This document shows positions 1-5,528 of a stretch of 6,229 nt of DNA, piece after piece. The number at the start of each line of letters is the position of its first letter. Within the stretch, counting starts at the first letter, position 1. Under the pieces are notes generated by a model. That model worked only from the letters and a program-made list of their open reading frames with translations. It was not told the DNA's origin and did no database searches. Origin of the DNA: an uncultured Clostridia bacterium (GTDB lineage Bacteria; Bacillota; Clostridia; UMGS1883); NCBI GenBank assembly GCA_947629615.1, contig CANRER010000088.1, positions 1 to 6,229 of the forward strand, written 5' to 3'. A program made the translations under genes and the position numbers.

Positions 1-1
1 T

Positions 2-316
2 GAGGTTTTGCTGCGCTGGTGGAAAAACGCCGTGGCGAATACCGACGTGAAGCTTTATGTCGGCATGGCGGATTACCGCTGCGCCGAAGCGGCGGAGGGC
101 GACGTTTGGTACGGCGCGGCGGAGCCCGCGCGCCAGCTCGACCTTAACAAGGCCGTCGGCGTGGACGGAGAGGTGCATTTCCGCTACGGCAGCCTTGCCG
201 AGGTCGAAGGCCTCGCCGAGCTTTACCGCGAACGCTACGGCGCGGCGAGCCGCTCGGCAGCCGAAAAAATGCGCGAAAGCCTGCTGCGGCTGATGAGGCT
301 GATAATTTTTAACTGA
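2..316 (+). CDS. GHL10-type glycoside hydrolase-like protein, C-terminal fragment
   Basis: The reading frame is open from the left edge to a TGA stop, so about 104 C-terminal residues are visible and the true start lies outside the window. The segment WWKNAV...VKLYVGMADYRC, followed by a Trp and then QLDLNKAVGVDGEVHFRYGSL, resembles the end of the glycosyl hydrolase-like 10 family (GHL10, PF02638; relatives of Bacillus YngK). In that family the protein usually has about 400 residues, is often exported or a lipoprotein, and is thought to act on extracellular or cell-wall polysaccharide. The catalytic barrel residues and any signal peptide are outside the window, so export and activity cannot be judged. 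A strong hairpin with a T-run begins 14 bp after the stop, which suggests that this gene ends a transcription unit. The family call rests on motif resemblance only. Confidence 0.7.
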   Translation, partial: EVLLRWWKNAVANTDVKLYVGMADYRCAEAAEGDVWYGAAEPARQLDLNKAVGVDGEVHFRYGSLAEVEGLAELYRERYGAASRSAAEKMRESLLRLMRLIIFN

Positions 317-330
317 CGCAAATCCGATTT

Positions 331-374
331 TCCTTTCATACTATGTACTGACATGGTATGAAAGGACTTTTTTT
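331..374 (+). terminator. Strong hairpin plus T-run between GHL10 and amidase genes
   Basis: Bases 331-345 pair with 352-366 (15 pairs, one of them a G-U wobble) around the 6-base loop TACTGA. Seven T residues follow at 368-374. This is a textbook intrinsic terminator for the GHL10-like gene. It is unusual because the T-run ends directly at the ATG of the next gene (375), and the only Shine-Dalgarno available to that gene is inside the 3' arm. Confidence 0.85.
361..366 (+). promoter_or_regulatory. Ribosome binding site of the amidase gene, buried in a hairpin stem
   Basis: AAAGGA lies 8 bases before the ATG at 375 and is the only purine-rich Shine-Dalgarno in range. All six bases are paired in the 331-366 hairpin. 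Translation from a transcript that includes the whole hairpin should therefore be poor unless the stem is opened or the RNA starts inside it. Confidence 0.6.
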
Positions 375-860
375 ATGCGCGAAATATCCTACAACCGCGC
401 CGCCGCGTCGGATTACGCCCGCGAATGGGCTCTCGGCCGCAACCCCGCGTATTACGACTTCGGCGGCATAGGCGGCGACTGCACAGGCTTTGTGTCGCAA
501 TCCATATACGCGGGAGCCGGCGTTATGAACTTCACCCCCACCTTCGGCTGGTACTACCTCTCGCCCGACGACCGCGCCCCGGCCTGGACGGGCGTGCGCT
601 ACCTGTATAATTTTCTGACGACAAACGAGGGCGTCGGCCCCTACGGGCGCGAGGCGGGCCGCTCCGAAGCCGCGCTCGGCGACGTGGTGCAGCTCGGCCG
701 CGCCGACGGCGAGTTTTATCACTCCCTTGTGATATGCGGCTTCCGCCGCGGGGAGATACTCGTCTGCGCCCACTCCGCCGACGCGCTCATGCGCCCGCTC
801 GGCAGCTATAACGCCGAACGGCGCAGGTTTATCCACATCGAGGGCGTGAGGGCCGATTAA
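375..860 (+). CDS. Amidase_6 domain protein (NlpC/P60-like cysteine hydrolase)
   Basis: This is a complete 161-residue protein made almost entirely of one domain. The N-terminus (YNRAAASDYAREWALGRNP), the GGIGGDCTGFVSQSIYAG block and the late YHSLVICG and CAHS motifs fit the putative amidase family Amidase_6 (PF12671), related to the NlpC/P60 papain-like peptidases. The expected nucleophile is Cys36 in DCTGFVS; His116 (FYHSLVI) or His133 (AHS) could complete the site. Family members are thought to cut amide bonds in peptidoglycan or small substrates, but no substrate is known. There is no signal peptide or membrane segment, so this copy is probably cytoplasmic or leaves the cell by another route. 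The ATG at 375 is supported because the conserved domain begins within a few residues of it. No sigma-A promoter is visible between the preceding stop and this start, so expression may depend on read-through of the hairpin at 331-374. Confidence 0.82.
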   Translation: MREISYNRAAASDYAREWALGRNPAYYDFGGIGGDCTGFVSQSIYAGAGVMNFTPTFGWYYLSPDDRAPAWTGVRYLYNFLTTNEGVGPYGREAGRSEAALGDVVQLGRADGEFYHSLVICGFRRGEILVCAHSADALMRPLGSYNAERRRFIHIEGVRAD

Positions 861-888
861 ACTTTTTAGATTTTTTTGATTTACCCTC

Positions 889-917
889 TTGACAAACCAC
901 ATACATCGTGTTACTAT
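889..917 (+). promoter_or_regulatory. Sigma-A promoter of the padR-SEDS operon
   Basis: A perfect TTGACA (889-894) is followed by a 17-bp spacer and TACTAT (912-917), with TG at 909-910 giving an extended -10. Transcription should begin near 924, inside the block of ATGTAT half-sites, about 27 bases before the PadR start codon. Confidence 0.75.
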
Positions 918-938
918 GTATATAGATAATCTATGTAT
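901..938. promoter_or_regulatory. Probable PadR autoregulatory operator region
   Basis: ATGTAT occurs three times across the core promoter: inverted at 901-906 (as ATACAT), and direct at 916-921 and 933-938. The two direct copies sit in an identical 8-mer CTATGTAT (914-921 and 931-938). ATAGAT-A-ATCTAT (922-934) is also a perfect palindrome. PadR-family repressors commonly bind ATGT/ACAT-type dyads in their own promoters, so autorepression is a reasonable inference. The exact dyad used cannot be told from sequence. Confidence 0.55.
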
Positions 939-950
939 GAGGTGATGAAA

Positions 951-1313
951 ATGTCCGTAGACAGGGAACTGATGAAGGGAAGCACGTCCATTTTGATTTT
1001 GTCGCTCTTAAGCCGCGAGGATATGTACGGCTATATGCTGACGCAGCGGCTGCGGCAGGGGTCGGGCGACGTGTTCGAGATGAAGGAAGGCACGCTTTAC
1101 CCTATGCTCCACGCGTTGGAAAACGAGGGAGCCGTCGAAAGCTACTGGGCCGAGGCCGCCGGGCGGGGGCGCAAGTATTATCGGCTGACGCCCTCGGGCC
1201 GCGCCCTGCTCGAAAAAAAGAAGGAGGAATGGCGCGTGTATTCCCGCGCGGTTGACAAAATCGTTGGCACGGCGCGCCGCCGCCTTGCGGGAGGTGAGCC
1301 TTGTGAAGGATAA
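951..1313 (+). CDS. PadR family transcriptional regulator
   Basis: This is a 120-residue winged-helix regulator of the compact PadR type. The family features are in order: a first helix with STSILILSLL (about 11-20), DMYGYMLTQRL (24-34), the recognition-helix motif EGTLYPMLHALENEGAV (46-62), and the wing ending GRGRKYYRLTPSGRALL, followed by a short C-terminal dimerisation helix. The start at 951 is chosen because AGGTGA (940-945) lies 5 bases upstream. An in-frame ATG at 933 would add six residues but has no ribosome binding site. The gene overlaps the downstream HAAS-SEDS gene by 11 bp. In Firmicutes PadR regulators often sit next to HAAS-domain membrane proteins that they control, so this protein probably represses its own operon in response to an unknown ligand or envelope stress. 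Confidence 0.93.
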   Translation: MSVDRELMKGSTSILILSLLSREDMYGYMLTQRLRQGSGDVFEMKEGTLYPMLHALENEGAVESYWAEAAGRGRKYYRLTPSGRALLEKKKEEWRVYSRAVDKIVGTARRRLAGGEPCEG

Positions 1314-2556
1314 GACGGCCGCCTTTCTTGACGAAATTTGCCTGCAAATAAAGGAAAAAAGCGTACACAAGGCCATTCACCGCGAAATAGGCTCGCACAT
1401 AGACGAGCTGACCGATGAACTGACCGCCTCGGGGCTCGCCCCCGACGAGGCCGAGGAGCAGGCCCTCGCTCACATGGGCAGCGCCGAGGAAATAGGCCGA
1501 AGGCTGAACCGTCAGCACAGGCTGAAAATTGAATGGAGCTGCCTGCTGCTCACGGCCGCGCTGGCGGGTTTGGGGCTTTTTATCAACCGCTCCCCCTCCG
1601 CTACGGCAGGCAGGCTCGGCGCGCTCGCCATAGGGGCGGCGGTGTTGGTTGCCGCCATGCTTTTCGACTATAACAAGCTGAGGCGCGTTTCGCTGCCGCT
1701 GTTTTTGGGATTGTGCGGGCTGTCGGTATTAATGCGGCTTATTCCCGGGCATTACGGCCGCCTTCATCTGACGCTCACGGTGTACCTTCAACAGCTGTTT
1801 TTCCCGCTGTTTGCCGGGGCCTCGCTGGCCGTCCGCCGCGACGGCGGCGTCAGGGACGCTTTGCTCGTCACCGCCCTCGTCTCGGCCGCGTTGGTCTGCT
1901 CCGCCATGAGGCAGGCGAGCTATCTGTTCGTGTACCTGTTGGCATTCGCGATAATTTTCGCCGTTATGGCGGCCCAAGGCCGATTTGCGAAAAAGCGGTT
2001 CGCGCTCATACCGTTTGGCGGACTGGCGGCCGTTTCCGCTCTGGTGGCCGCCTCTATCGGCCCGCGCTTTAAGGAAACCCTGCTTGCCTTCGCGGGGCGC
2101 GGAGGCTACGAGCCGTTGGGCGCGGGCTATGTGACGGCTAACCTCGCACGTCTGCTCGGCAGCGCGGGCGCGTTGAGCGGGGCCGAGCCCGCCGCCGTCA
2201 GCGTGATTGACAATTTCAACGAATACACCCTCGCCTCGACGGTGGGCCGCTTCGGCTACGTCGCGGCAATCGCCGTCGTGGCCGTGGTGGCGGCGCTGCT
2301 CGCGCGGCTGCTGCTTGCCTCCGGCAGGGCGAAGGGCGAATACGGCCGCAGTCTGAGCCTTTGCTGCTGCGCGTTGGTTATGGCGAAGTTCGTTTCCAAC
2401 ATACTGCTCAATTTTAACGTGATACCCTATATGGGCGTGACGCTTCCGCTTGTGGCGCACGGCGGCAGCGACCTCATTATGACCTCGCTGATGATAGGGC
2501 TTGTCCTTTCCGTTTGCCGCCGTAGGGAGCTTTTCCCCGAGGCCTCCGAAGCTTAA
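1303..2556 (+). CDS. HAAS (permease prefix) domain fused to SEDS/FtsW-RodA-like membrane protein
   Basis: From the GTG at 1303 the protein has 417 residues. This start has GGAGG at 1290-1294, eight bases upstream, and overlaps the padR stop; an ATG at 1252 deep inside padR has no such signal. Residues 1-70 form a soluble helical HAAS/permease-prefix domain (EIGSHIDELTDELTASG, EEQALAHMGSAEEIGRRL). The rest contains about ten hydrophobic segments. Near the C-terminus, NVIPYMGVTLPLVAHGGSD followed by LIMTSLMIGLVLSV matches the SEDS signature (in FtsW/RodA/SpoVE roughly LLPVTGIPLPFISYGGSS). SEDS proteins polymerise lipid II glycan strands with a partner PBP. The block EYTLASTVGRFGYVAA aligns without gaps with the family DFIFAVIGEELGFIGA, putting Glu307 where the catalytic Asp normally stands. 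The PadR pairing suggests a conditionally expressed paralogue rather than the housekeeping enzyme. It may be an active variant or a non-catalytic relative. Confidence 0.85.
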   Translation: MKDKTAAFLDEICLQIKEKSVHKAIHREIGSHIDELTDELTASGLAPDEAEEQALAHMGSAEEIGRRLNRQHRLKIEWSCLLLTAALAGLGLFINRSPSATAGRLGALAIGAAVLVAAMLFDYNKLRRVSLPLFLGLCGLSVLMRLIPGHYGRLHLTLTVYLQQLFFPLFAGASLAVRRDGGVRDALLVTALVSAALVCSAMRQASYLFVYLLAFAIIFAVMAAQGRFAKKRFALIPFGGLAAVSALVAASIGPRFKETLLAFAGRGGYEPLGAGYVTANLARLLGSAGALSGAEPAAVSVIDNFNEYTLASTVGRFGYVAAIAVVAVVAALLARLLLASGRAKGEYGRSLSLCCCALVMAKFVSNILLNFNVIPYMGVTLPLVAHGGSDLIMTSLMIGLVLSVCRRRELFPEASEA

Positions 2557-2580
2557 ATATCCCTGCGGGAGCGCACCCAA

Positions 2581-2621
2581 ACAAAATCCCCGTGACGATA
2601 GCCGTCACGGGGAAATTTTGT
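2581..2621. terminator. Bidirectional terminator between convergent operons
   Basis: CCCCGTGACG (2588-2597) and CGTCACGGGG (2603-2612) form a perfect 10-bp stem with the loop ATAGC. ACAAAAT on the left and ATTTTGT on the right give a U-rich stretch after the stem on either strand. It lies 31 bp past the SEDS-like stop, and the minus-strand operon converges on it from the right, so it can serve both. Confidence 0.8.
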
Positions 2622-2764
2622 ATTTGCGCAGTGCGAATTTTTATTGTTTTTACAATTCCGTCTTTGCATAATGATAATTACGCACGTAGCCCTTGGCTTC
2701 CCCTTGGGGGAAGCCAAGACTATGTACAAGCATATACACGCGCGGGCGGCAGCACCCCGCCACC
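2622..2764. other. Intergenic spacer between convergent operons
   Basis: No credible gene is visible. The left half is AT-rich (2635-2680). The right half holds a perfect inverted repeat (annotated separately) and a smaller GGCGG/CCGCC pairing near 2747-2763, next to the stop codon of the DUF4234 gene. Confidence 0.6.
2692..2718. repeat. Perfect 12-bp inverted repeat, REP-like
   Basis: CTTGGCTTCCCC (2692-2703) and GGGGAAGCCAAG (2707-2718) form a perfect stem around TTG. There is no T-run on either side, so it is a poor intrinsic terminator. GC-rich palindromes of the GGCTTCCCC...GGGGAAGCC kind are, from general knowledge, frequent dispersed repeats in gut Clostridia, and this may be one copy. 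Only one copy is present in the window. Confidence 0.6.
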
Positions 2765-3124
2765 TCAGCGAGCGGCCTTTTCCATCAGTTTATTAAAATT
2801 ATCGCACAGCAGATAAATGCTGAAAAACGGCACTATCATGCAAATAGTCATAACAATCGGGTCCTCCACGTCGAACACAACGCCCAAGGACGCGGCCTCG
2901 TCGGCCTCGGCGCGGAACACCGTGTAGTACCAATAGTACATAAACAGCCCGCAGGTGAGAATGCCGAGCAGCAGCGCGGGCAGAAACTCCATAGGCCGCT
3001 TGGGCGTATGCGCCAGCATAAGACGAAGCTCCCTGTCGTATTCGTAAAGGAAAATTATCCCGTAAATGCCGCAGGTCACAAGGCTGAGCAGTATGACCTT
3101 CAAAAAATCCTTCTTCTGTATCAC
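2765..3124 (-). CDS. DUF4234-type small membrane protein
   Basis: From the GTG at 3124 this is a 119-residue protein with about three hydrophobic segments. Two related half-motifs are visible: SLVTCGIYGIIFLYEYDREL near the N-terminus and GILTCGLFMYYWYYTVFRAEAD in the middle. The paired (V/L)TCG(I/L) plus aromatic pattern is typical of DUF4234 (PF14018), a membrane family of unknown function. A third hydrophobic stretch (IVMTICMIVPFFSIYLL) precedes the C-terminus. The start at 3124 is preferred because AGGAG (3133-3137) lies 8 bases upstream. A GTG at 3133 would add three residues and form a GTGA overlap with the CBS gene stop, but its Shine-Dalgarno would be too close. It is the last gene of the DUF6062-CBS-DUF4234 operon. 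Confidence 0.75.
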   Translation of the reverse strand: MIQKKDFLKVILLSLVTCGIYGIIFLYEYDRELRLMLAHTPKRPMEFLPALLLGILTCGLFMYYWYYTVFRAEADEAASLGVVFDVEDPIVMTICMIVPFFSIYLLCDNFNKLMEKAAR

Positions 3125-3129
3125 GCTTA

Positions 3130-3555
3130 TCACTCCTGTTTGTCGTTCTCCTGCTTTTTCAGTTTATCGAAGCAGTACTGCAAAATATCCTTTCTGGTGA
3201 CGATGCCGATAAACACATTCGTGTCGTCGATGACGGGAACAAAGTTTTGATTTATGGCAAGGTTCATCAAATCCTCGATGTCGGAATCCGCGCCGATGGC
3301 CTCCTTGCGGGAGTGGCGGCGCACCTCGCCGAGAGGGGTCTGCTCGGCGAGCTTCAAATCAAAGCCGCAGTTGTTTTTCAGGCTCCACAGCACGTCTCCC
3401 TCGGTGAGAATGTCCACATAAGCGCCGTCGCGGTCGATGACAGGCACCGAGGCATAGTGGTGAAATTCCATCTTCTCCATAGCTTGGCGCAGAGTGAAGT
3501 CGTTATATAAGTAAACGACCTGACTTTTGGGCGTCAAAAATCTCAATATATTCAA
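3130..3555 (-). CDS. Stand-alone CBS-domain pair protein
   Basis: This soluble protein of 141 residues consists of two CBS motifs (a Bateman module). The first covers roughly residues 8-60 (NDFTLRQAMEKM, YASVPVIDRDGAYVDILTEGDVLWSL). The second covers roughly residues 78-132 (SDIEDLMNLAINQNFVPVID, then FIGIVTRKDIL). CBS pairs normally bind adenine nucleotides such as AMP, ATP, SAM or c-di-AMP and act as energy or ligand sensors. No catalytic or DNA-binding domain is attached, so it would act on a partner, possibly one encoded in the same operon. The start is TTG at 3555, supported by AAGGTGA (3562-3568) with a 6-base spacer. That Shine-Dalgarno overlaps the TAA stop of the preceding DUF6062 gene, which implies translational coupling. 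Confidence 0.88.
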   Translation of the reverse strand: MNILRFLTPKSQVVYLYNDFTLRQAMEKMEFHHYASVPVIDRDGAYVDILTEGDVLWSLKNNCGFDLKLAEQTPLGEVRRHSRKEAIGADSDIEDLMNLAINQNFVPVIDDTNVFIGIVTRKDILQYCFDKLKKQENDKQE

Positions 3556-3566
3556 ATTAAATCACC

Positions 3567-4262
3567 TTAAAACTTAACCAATTTGTTCACGGCGCGGGGT
3601 ACCGCGTCCTTGCTGTTTTTCCAGTCGGCGTCGCGGTTATTGAAGTCAAACTTGCGTGTGAACCAGTTCACGTCGCCGTTAAGCTCCTCCAAGCCCTCGC
3701 TTTGAGCCGTCACGATAAAATCCACAAATTCGTCCAGCCGTTTGCCGCTAAGCTCCGTACCCGCGGCGCGCAGCACAAGCAGGGTATGAGGCAGGCACAG
3801 CCCCCGCGAATTGCCCAGCTTTTCGCGGAAGTCAGGCTCCTTATCCCAAAGATAGACCAAATTCGCCGCCGCGTCGAACACGTGGCCGTTCAGCTTATCG
3901 CAAACCGCACAGCCGTCGATGATTTTTTCAAGCTCGGCGCAGATGGCCTCGGCGTTCTTTTTCGCGGCGAACAGGCCTCCCCTGCCGCCCTTTTTCTCCA
4001 GCCGTGCGCGCAGCTCCTCAAGGTGCGTATCCAGCATAAGGGCGAGGCCGAGCGGGCTGCCGGCGGCCTCCATCATGTGCAGATGCCTGCGGCAGAAGCC
4101 CTTTTTGTTTGTCATTATCCTTATCTCGGGCTCCATTTTGGACGCCCCCATAAAGTACTCCACGGCGTCGTTTTCAAGCTTTTCCTCCAGAGCGCACATC
4201 ACACAGCCGCAGTCGGCGTTCAGCGCGTCGGTCAGAGGTATGCTGTAAATTCTTTCCTTCAT
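3567..4262 (-). CDS. DUF6062 family protein with duplicated CxxC...CxxH motif
   Basis: This is a 231-residue soluble protein without a signal peptide or membrane segment. The opening MKERIYSIPLTDAL and the cysteine arrangement fit the DUF6062 family, a Firmicutes family of unknown function. Two similar four-ligand sets are visible: C20-x2-C23 ... C57-x2-H60, and C118-x2-C121 ... C156-x2-H159, with 33 and 34 residues between pairs. The second ligand pairs sit in similar contexts (GFCRRHLHMM and GLCLPHTLLVL), which suggests an internal duplication of a zinc- or other metal-binding module. The tail (FTRKFDFNNRDADWKNSKDAV) is charged. The start ATG has GGGAG eight bases upstream. It is the first gene of a three-gene operon driven by the promoter at 4299-4327. 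A regulatory, redox-sensing or structural metal role is possible, but no function can be assigned. Confidence 0.82.
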   Translation of the reverse strand: MKERIYSIPLTDALNADCGCVMCALEEKLENDAVEYFMGASKMEPEIRIMTNKKGFCRRHLHMMEAAGSPLGLALMLDTHLEELRARLEKKGGRGGLFAAKKNAEAICAELEKIIDGCAVCDKLNGHVFDAAANLVYLWDKEPDFREKLGNSRGLCLPHTLLVLRAAGTELSGKRLDEFVDFIVTAQSEGLEELNGDVNWFTRKFDFNNRDADWKNSKDAVPRAVNKLVKF

Positions 4263-4298
4263 TTTTCATTCTCCCGGATTATATCAATGTACATTTTG

Positions 4299-4327
4299 AT
4301 TATAGCATAAACAACATGGCAGGTCAA
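4299..4327 (-). promoter_or_regulatory. Sigma-A promoter of the DUF6062-CBS-DUF4234 operon
   Basis: Read on the minus strand, TTGACC (4327-4322) is followed by a 17-bp spacer ending TGC and a perfect TATAAT (4304-4299), i.e. an extended -10. The -35 box is the innermost part of the 3' arm of the hairpin at 4316-4347. Transcription should start near 4291, giving a leader of about 30 bases. Confidence 0.8.
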
Positions 4328-4347
4328 GGGAAATTTTGACCCGCCAT
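4316..4347 (-). terminator. Hairpin after the serine hydrolase gene, overlapping the next promoter
   Basis: ATGGCAGGTCAA (4316-4327) and TTGACCCGCCAT (4336-4347) form a 12-bp stem with an 8-base loop. On minus-strand RNA the one non-Watson-Crick position is a G-U pair, whereas on plus-strand RNA it is an A-C mismatch, so the structure favours the minus transcript. The bases after the stem (GTTGTTTATG) are only moderately U-rich, so termination may be partial. The hydrolase stop codon is 20 bp upstream. Confidence 0.5.
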
Positions 4348-4366
4348 ATTTTACCGCCGACGGCGT

Positions 4367-5488
4367 TTATTCCGCGTCTATGTCCGGCTCCGGCTCCTCG
4401 CCGCTTTCCGCCATTTGGATGTACTCAATGGAGGCCGTTTCGTGGAGCTGCTCCCTGAGTATCAAATGGTTTTTGTTCTCCCTTGTCGGGTGTACGCGGT
4501 TATTCAGCAGCGCGACGTACAGGCCCGTGGACGGAGAAACGATTATGCTCGGGCCGGTGAAGCCCATATGGCCGAAGCCGTTCGGGTCCAAAAACTTTGC
4601 GGCAAACATCGTGTCGAATTTACCGCCCACAAGGTTAAAGCCGAGGCCGCGATTTTCCGTTTTGCCGAGAGTATAATTTTGAATAGCCTTGTCGAAAAGC
4701 TCCCTCGGCAAATACTCGCTCCCGCCGACCGCGCCGTGGTTCGCCAGCATTTCGGCGTAGACGATCATGTCGTCCAAATCGGTGAACACGCCGGCGTTCC
4801 CGGCAACGCCGTTCATAAAGTAGGCGTTTTCGTCGTCAACCTGCCCGCAAAGCCAATCCCCGGTGATATGGTTCCTTTCGGTATAGGCCGTGTTGCTCGG
4901 GTCGATGGGCATATCGAGCGGGTGATAGGCCGTGGAGGGCATATTCAGCTTGCCGAACACCTCCTCCCGCGCAAGCGCGTCGAGCGTTTCGCCCGACAGC
5001 CTTTCCAGTATTTTACCAAGGAGGATGAAGCCGAGGTCGGAATATATCTCCCTCGTTCCCGGCTCGTACACCAGCGGCATATTCAAAATATAAAGGGTCG
5101 GGTCGTCGCCGGGCTGAAGAAGCTCCTCCAGCAGCACGGTCGCCTTAAAGCCGGCGGTGTGCGTTAAAAGCTCGAAAACCGTTATTCCGCTTTTGTCCGG
5201 CGGGACAAGCGTGCCGAAATAGGTTGTGAGCGTATCTTCAAGCCGTATTTTGCCGTCGTTTATGTATCGGAGTGTTATCATTGTCGTCGCCATTATTTTT
5301 GTCAGCGACGCGACGTCGTACTTGGTTTTGGCGTTTACCGCCGTCGCGCCCTCGGTATAGGACGTCACGCCGAACGCCTTTTTGGCGTACAGCTTGCTCC
5401 CCACCCCGATGGCCAAAGCGGCGGACGGTATCTTTTTTTCTTCCACGAATTGGCGCACAAGCGCGATTGATTTTGGAAACGCGAGCAT
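4367..5488 (-). CDS. Serine hydrolase, beta-lactamase/EstB (class C-like) family
   Basis: This 373-residue protein has the beta-lactamase fold (PF00144). The active-site motifs are in order: SxxK as S61-L-T-K64, the YxN-type motif as Y149-S-D151, LLTHTAGF at about 107-114, and a KTG-equivalent H307-M-G-F-T-G312. This set (Y-S-D, HxG) is closer to EstB-type esterases and D-alanyl-D-alanine carboxypeptidase relatives than to true class C beta-lactamases, so an esterase or peptidase role is more likely than antibiotic resistance. There is no signal peptide, so it should be cytoplasmic. Two residues look non-standard: a region often read as VHDENA...GVAGHAG in relatives is VDDENA...GVAGNAG here, with both His replaced. 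The tail is acidic (EEPEPDIDAE). The start has AAGGAGG nine bases upstream. It has its own promoter at 5570-5598 and is probably monocistronic. Confidence 0.88.
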   Translation of the reverse strand: MLAFPKSIALVRQFVEEKKIPSAALAIGVGSKLYAKKAFGVTSYTEGATAVNAKTKYDVASLTKIMATTMITLRYINDGKIRLEDTLTTYFGTLVPPDKSGITVFELLTHTAGFKATVLLEELLQPGDDPTLYILNMPLVYEPGTREIYSDLGFILLGKILERLSGETLDALAREEVFGKLNMPSTAYHPLDMPIDPSNTAYTERNHITGDWLCGQVDDENAYFMNGVAGNAGVFTDLDDMIVYAEMLANHGAVGGSEYLPRELFDKAIQNYTLGKTENRGLGFNLVGGKFDTMFAAKFLDPNGFGHMGFTGPSIIVSPSTGLYVALLNNRVHPTRENKNHLILREQLHETASIEYIQMAESGEEPEPDIDAE

Positions 5489-5528
5489 AGTGATTTTCCT
5501 CCTTTTTTCTTTTGTGTATTCTTCGGCG

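Larger units (their letters stand above)
4299..4353 (-). repeat. Terminator/promoter module, copy A
   Basis: This 55-bp block matches 5570-5624 at about 49 positions without gaps. It contains, in minus-strand order, the palindrome, the -35 box inside its 3' arm, a 17-bp spacer and the -10. Four of the six differences lie in the promoter spacer between the palindrome and the extended -10, while the palindrome core and the promoter hexamers are identical. Confidence 0.85.

Noticed and set aside
336..902. A 188-residue minus-strand frame opposite the amidase gene
   Set aside because: It mirrors the Amidase_6 gene in a GC-rich region. It lacks a recognisable domain and a start signal, and would cover the padR promoter.
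933..950. An upstream ATG for PadR that would add six residues
   Set aside because: AGGTGA at 940-945 is correctly spaced for the ATG at 951, while the ATG at 933 has no ribosome binding site upstream and lies in the operator block.
1252..1302. An upstream ATG for the HAAS-SEDS protein
   Set aside because: It lies deep inside padR and has no ribosome binding site. The GTG at 1303 follows GGAGG with good spacing and directly precedes the HAAS domain.
1729..2580. A 283-residue minus-strand frame opposite the SEDS-like gene
   Set aside because: Its composition is low-complexity and rich in Arg, His and Gln, as expected for an antisense frame, whereas the plus-strand protein has clear HAAS and SEDS motifs.
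4278..4283. A second minus-strand TATAAT closer to the DUF6062 start
   Set aside because: The bases 17 bp upstream (GCTATA on the minus strand) do not resemble a -35 box, while the TATAAT at 4304-4299 has TTGACC at the ideal distance.
3702..4310. A 202-residue plus-strand frame opposite the DUF6062 gene
   Set aside because: It is an antisense shadow without family resemblance. It also runs across the operon promoter.
4415..5167. A 250-residue plus-strand frame opposite the serine hydrolase
   Set aside because: It is antisense to a well-supported gene with intact active-site motifs, and has no ribosome binding site or recognisable domain.
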